Virus record (IMG/VR): IMGVR_UViG_3300037485_000651 | Span: 1-29,539 of that record | Length of the DNA: 29,539 nt | Reading direction: 5' to 3' (one strand) | DNA from: a virus | Part shown: piece after piece, positions 28,801 through 29,539 of the stretch | Layout of the letters: each line of letters opens with the position of its first letter | How positions within the stretch are numbered: the stretch's first letter is position 1 | Program-made: the position numbers and the translations under genes | Notes under the pieces: model-generated | Told to the model about the DNA's origin: nothing | Database searches by the model: none | What the model saw: only the letters and a program-made list of their open reading frames with translations

Positions 28801-29031
28801 AAAGCAAAAGAATTGGTTGAAAAATACCTAAACACAATTATTCATTTCCCATACATTGATACGGAAGATGGTAACTGTATAGGAACTGGTTATATGACGC
28901 ATAATTCTGCTGTCAGATGTGCTATAAATGCAGTTGATGAGATAATAGAATGCACTAAAAATGGTTTAGGCACAACTAAATTCTCAAAAGAATATTGGCA
29001 AGAAGTCAAGTCGGAGTTGCAGTCTTTTTAA
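28786..29031 (+). CDS. Small phage protein, MNEKE-start
   Basis: The 81-residue product (MNEKEKAKELVEKYLNTIIH then CIGTGYMTHNSAVRCAINAV) has a charged N-terminal helix, a middle segment with Cys and His, and a helix EYWQEVKSELQSF. The pattern 'EKAKELVEKY....A..CA...VDEII' is common in small uncharacterised early proteins of Bacteroidota phages. Its first five codons lie inside the intergenic repeat and are shared with the gene at 29381. Confidence 0.7.
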   Translation: MNEKEKAKELVEKYLNTIIHFPYIDTEDGNCIGTGYMTHNSAVRCAINAVDEIIECTKNGLGTTKFSKEYWQEVKSELQSF

Positions 29032-29110
29032 AGTTGCGTATAACTTTTTTGGGCTTTGTGTCCGTTGGCGATTTAAACCACAGATGTTAAATTAAAAAAC
29101 AAATATTGAT

Positions 29111-29341
29111 ATGAGCAAAAAAGTTGAATTGAAAGACGAAACCGCCAATGGCACAAAACCCGTGTTATCGGCAGGTTTTTATATCACGGATTTTTGTAAA
29201 TGCAAGTGTGGGGAGGAAGTAAGCCCATCACAAGCAGACACAGTTAATCAGATATTGTATGATGATAACAGAGATAAGGTTGTCGGTTTTGAGTGTTGGA
29301 AATGTGGTGAGTGGATTGCATTTCCTAAAACTTGCCGATAA
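29111..29341 (+). CDS. Zinc-ribbon protein with repeat-supplied stop
   Basis: The 76-residue protein has two metal-binding pairs: CKCKCGE (residues 29-35) and CWKCGEW (61-67), consistent with a small zinc ribbon. It ends ...KTCR with the codons TGC CGA TAA; the TGC CGA TAA belongs to copy B of the intergenic repeat, so the repeat supplies its last residues and stop. The gene at 21900-22343 ends the same way (AGC CGA TAA) in a related repeat. Confidence 0.75.
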   Translation: MSKKVELKDETANGTKPVLSAGFYITDFCKCKCGEEVSPSQADTVNQILYDDNRDKVVGFECWKCGEWIAFPKTCR

Positions 29342-29395
29342 CCCGTCGCTTTACGCAACTAACAATTTAAAAATAATCACATGAACGAAAAAGAA
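29332..29395 (+). repeat. Intergenic repeat, copy B
   Basis: A 64-base near-copy of 28738-28800, with about four differences, one of them a single-base insertion. It starts in the last codons of the zinc-ribbon gene and ends within the first codons of the next gene. Confidence 0.8.
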
Positions 29396-29533
29396 CTTGC
29401 TGCCGCCTACCAACCATTGTTCGACCTGATGGCAAATGAGCATGACTTGATTTTAATTCAGCAGGAAATGGATGAGATAATTATAGCGGCTCTTAAAGTA
29501 GTTGATAATTTTAAAACCTTAAAAAATAAATAA
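29381..29533 (+). CDS. Small protein, MNEKE-start
   Basis: A 50-residue ORF (MNEKELAAAYQPLFDLMANE, then HDLILIQQEMDEIIIAALKV) is helical and acidic. Its first five residues equal those of the product at 28786 because both lie in the repeat. A new ATG begins at 29535 and runs off the window. Function unknown. Confidence 0.65.
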   Translation: MNEKELAAAYQPLFDLMANEHDLILIQQEMDEIIIAALKVVDNFKTLKNK

Positions 29534-29539
29534 GATGAA

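Overview
This window is most of a siphovirus-like phage or prophage genome whose host is very probably a member of the Bacteroidota. The host inference rests on three things. Putative promoters have the Bacteroidota -7 box TAnnTTTG. Genes mostly lack clear Shine-Dalgarno sequences and have A/T-rich leaders. Several structural proteins are of the types usual in Bacteroidota phages, including a fibre with a 'LLLPRMTKVQRDAI'-type segment. No integrase, lysis gene or DNA polymerase is visible, so the window is probably incomplete; the left-edge fibre gene and the gene starting at the right edge both run off.

Late region, positions 1-18467, read leftward (minus strand). In transcription order: small terminase, three glycan-modifying enzymes (Stealth-like transferase, TOD1/DUF616-like glycosyltransferase, methyltransferase-GT2 fusion), large terminase, portal, a 61-aa protein, MuF-like minor head protein, prohead protease, HK97-type capsid protein, gp6-like connector, head-closure protein with an extra beta domain, a signal-peptide protein, gp10-like protein, tail terminator candidate, tail tube, tail chaperones G and G-T joined by a -1 frameshift on nine A residues, tape measure, tail-tip protein, a second tail-tube-like protein, and a large fibre with a signal peptide. 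Nearly all genes overlap by 1-8 bases (ATGA or TAATG), so translation is coupled. The one gene pointing the other way is a small ribbon-helix-helix-like gene at 11894-12103. A strong hairpin follows the capsid gene.

Control gap, 18468-18623: an inverted repeat with an embedded TAnnTTTG box, then a rho-independent terminator, both reading toward the late genes.

Early leftward region, 18624-27133 (minus strand). It holds a C5-cytosine methyltransferase whose gene also carries a long, familiar-looking ORF in a second frame, a Lin1244-like replication protein and its partner, a DnaA domain IV protein, a VRR-NUC nuclease, an SSB-like protein ending in DDLPF, and many small proteins. Two or more of these sit between cassette-like palindromes (21393-21907). 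Four short genes (22347-22517, 23706-23873, 25126-25281 and, on the other arm, 27660-27815) are easily missed.

Rightward early region, 27244-29539 (plus strand). A small HTH regulator is divergent from the leftward early operon, with a promoter/operator-like region between them (27134-27243). It is followed by small accessory genes, two of them zinc ribbons, separated by copies of a conserved intergenic repeat that also occurs in the leftward arm. The most interesting candidates are the dual-frame methyltransferase locus, the glycan cassette between the two terminase genes, and the repeat-bounded small-gene cassettes.
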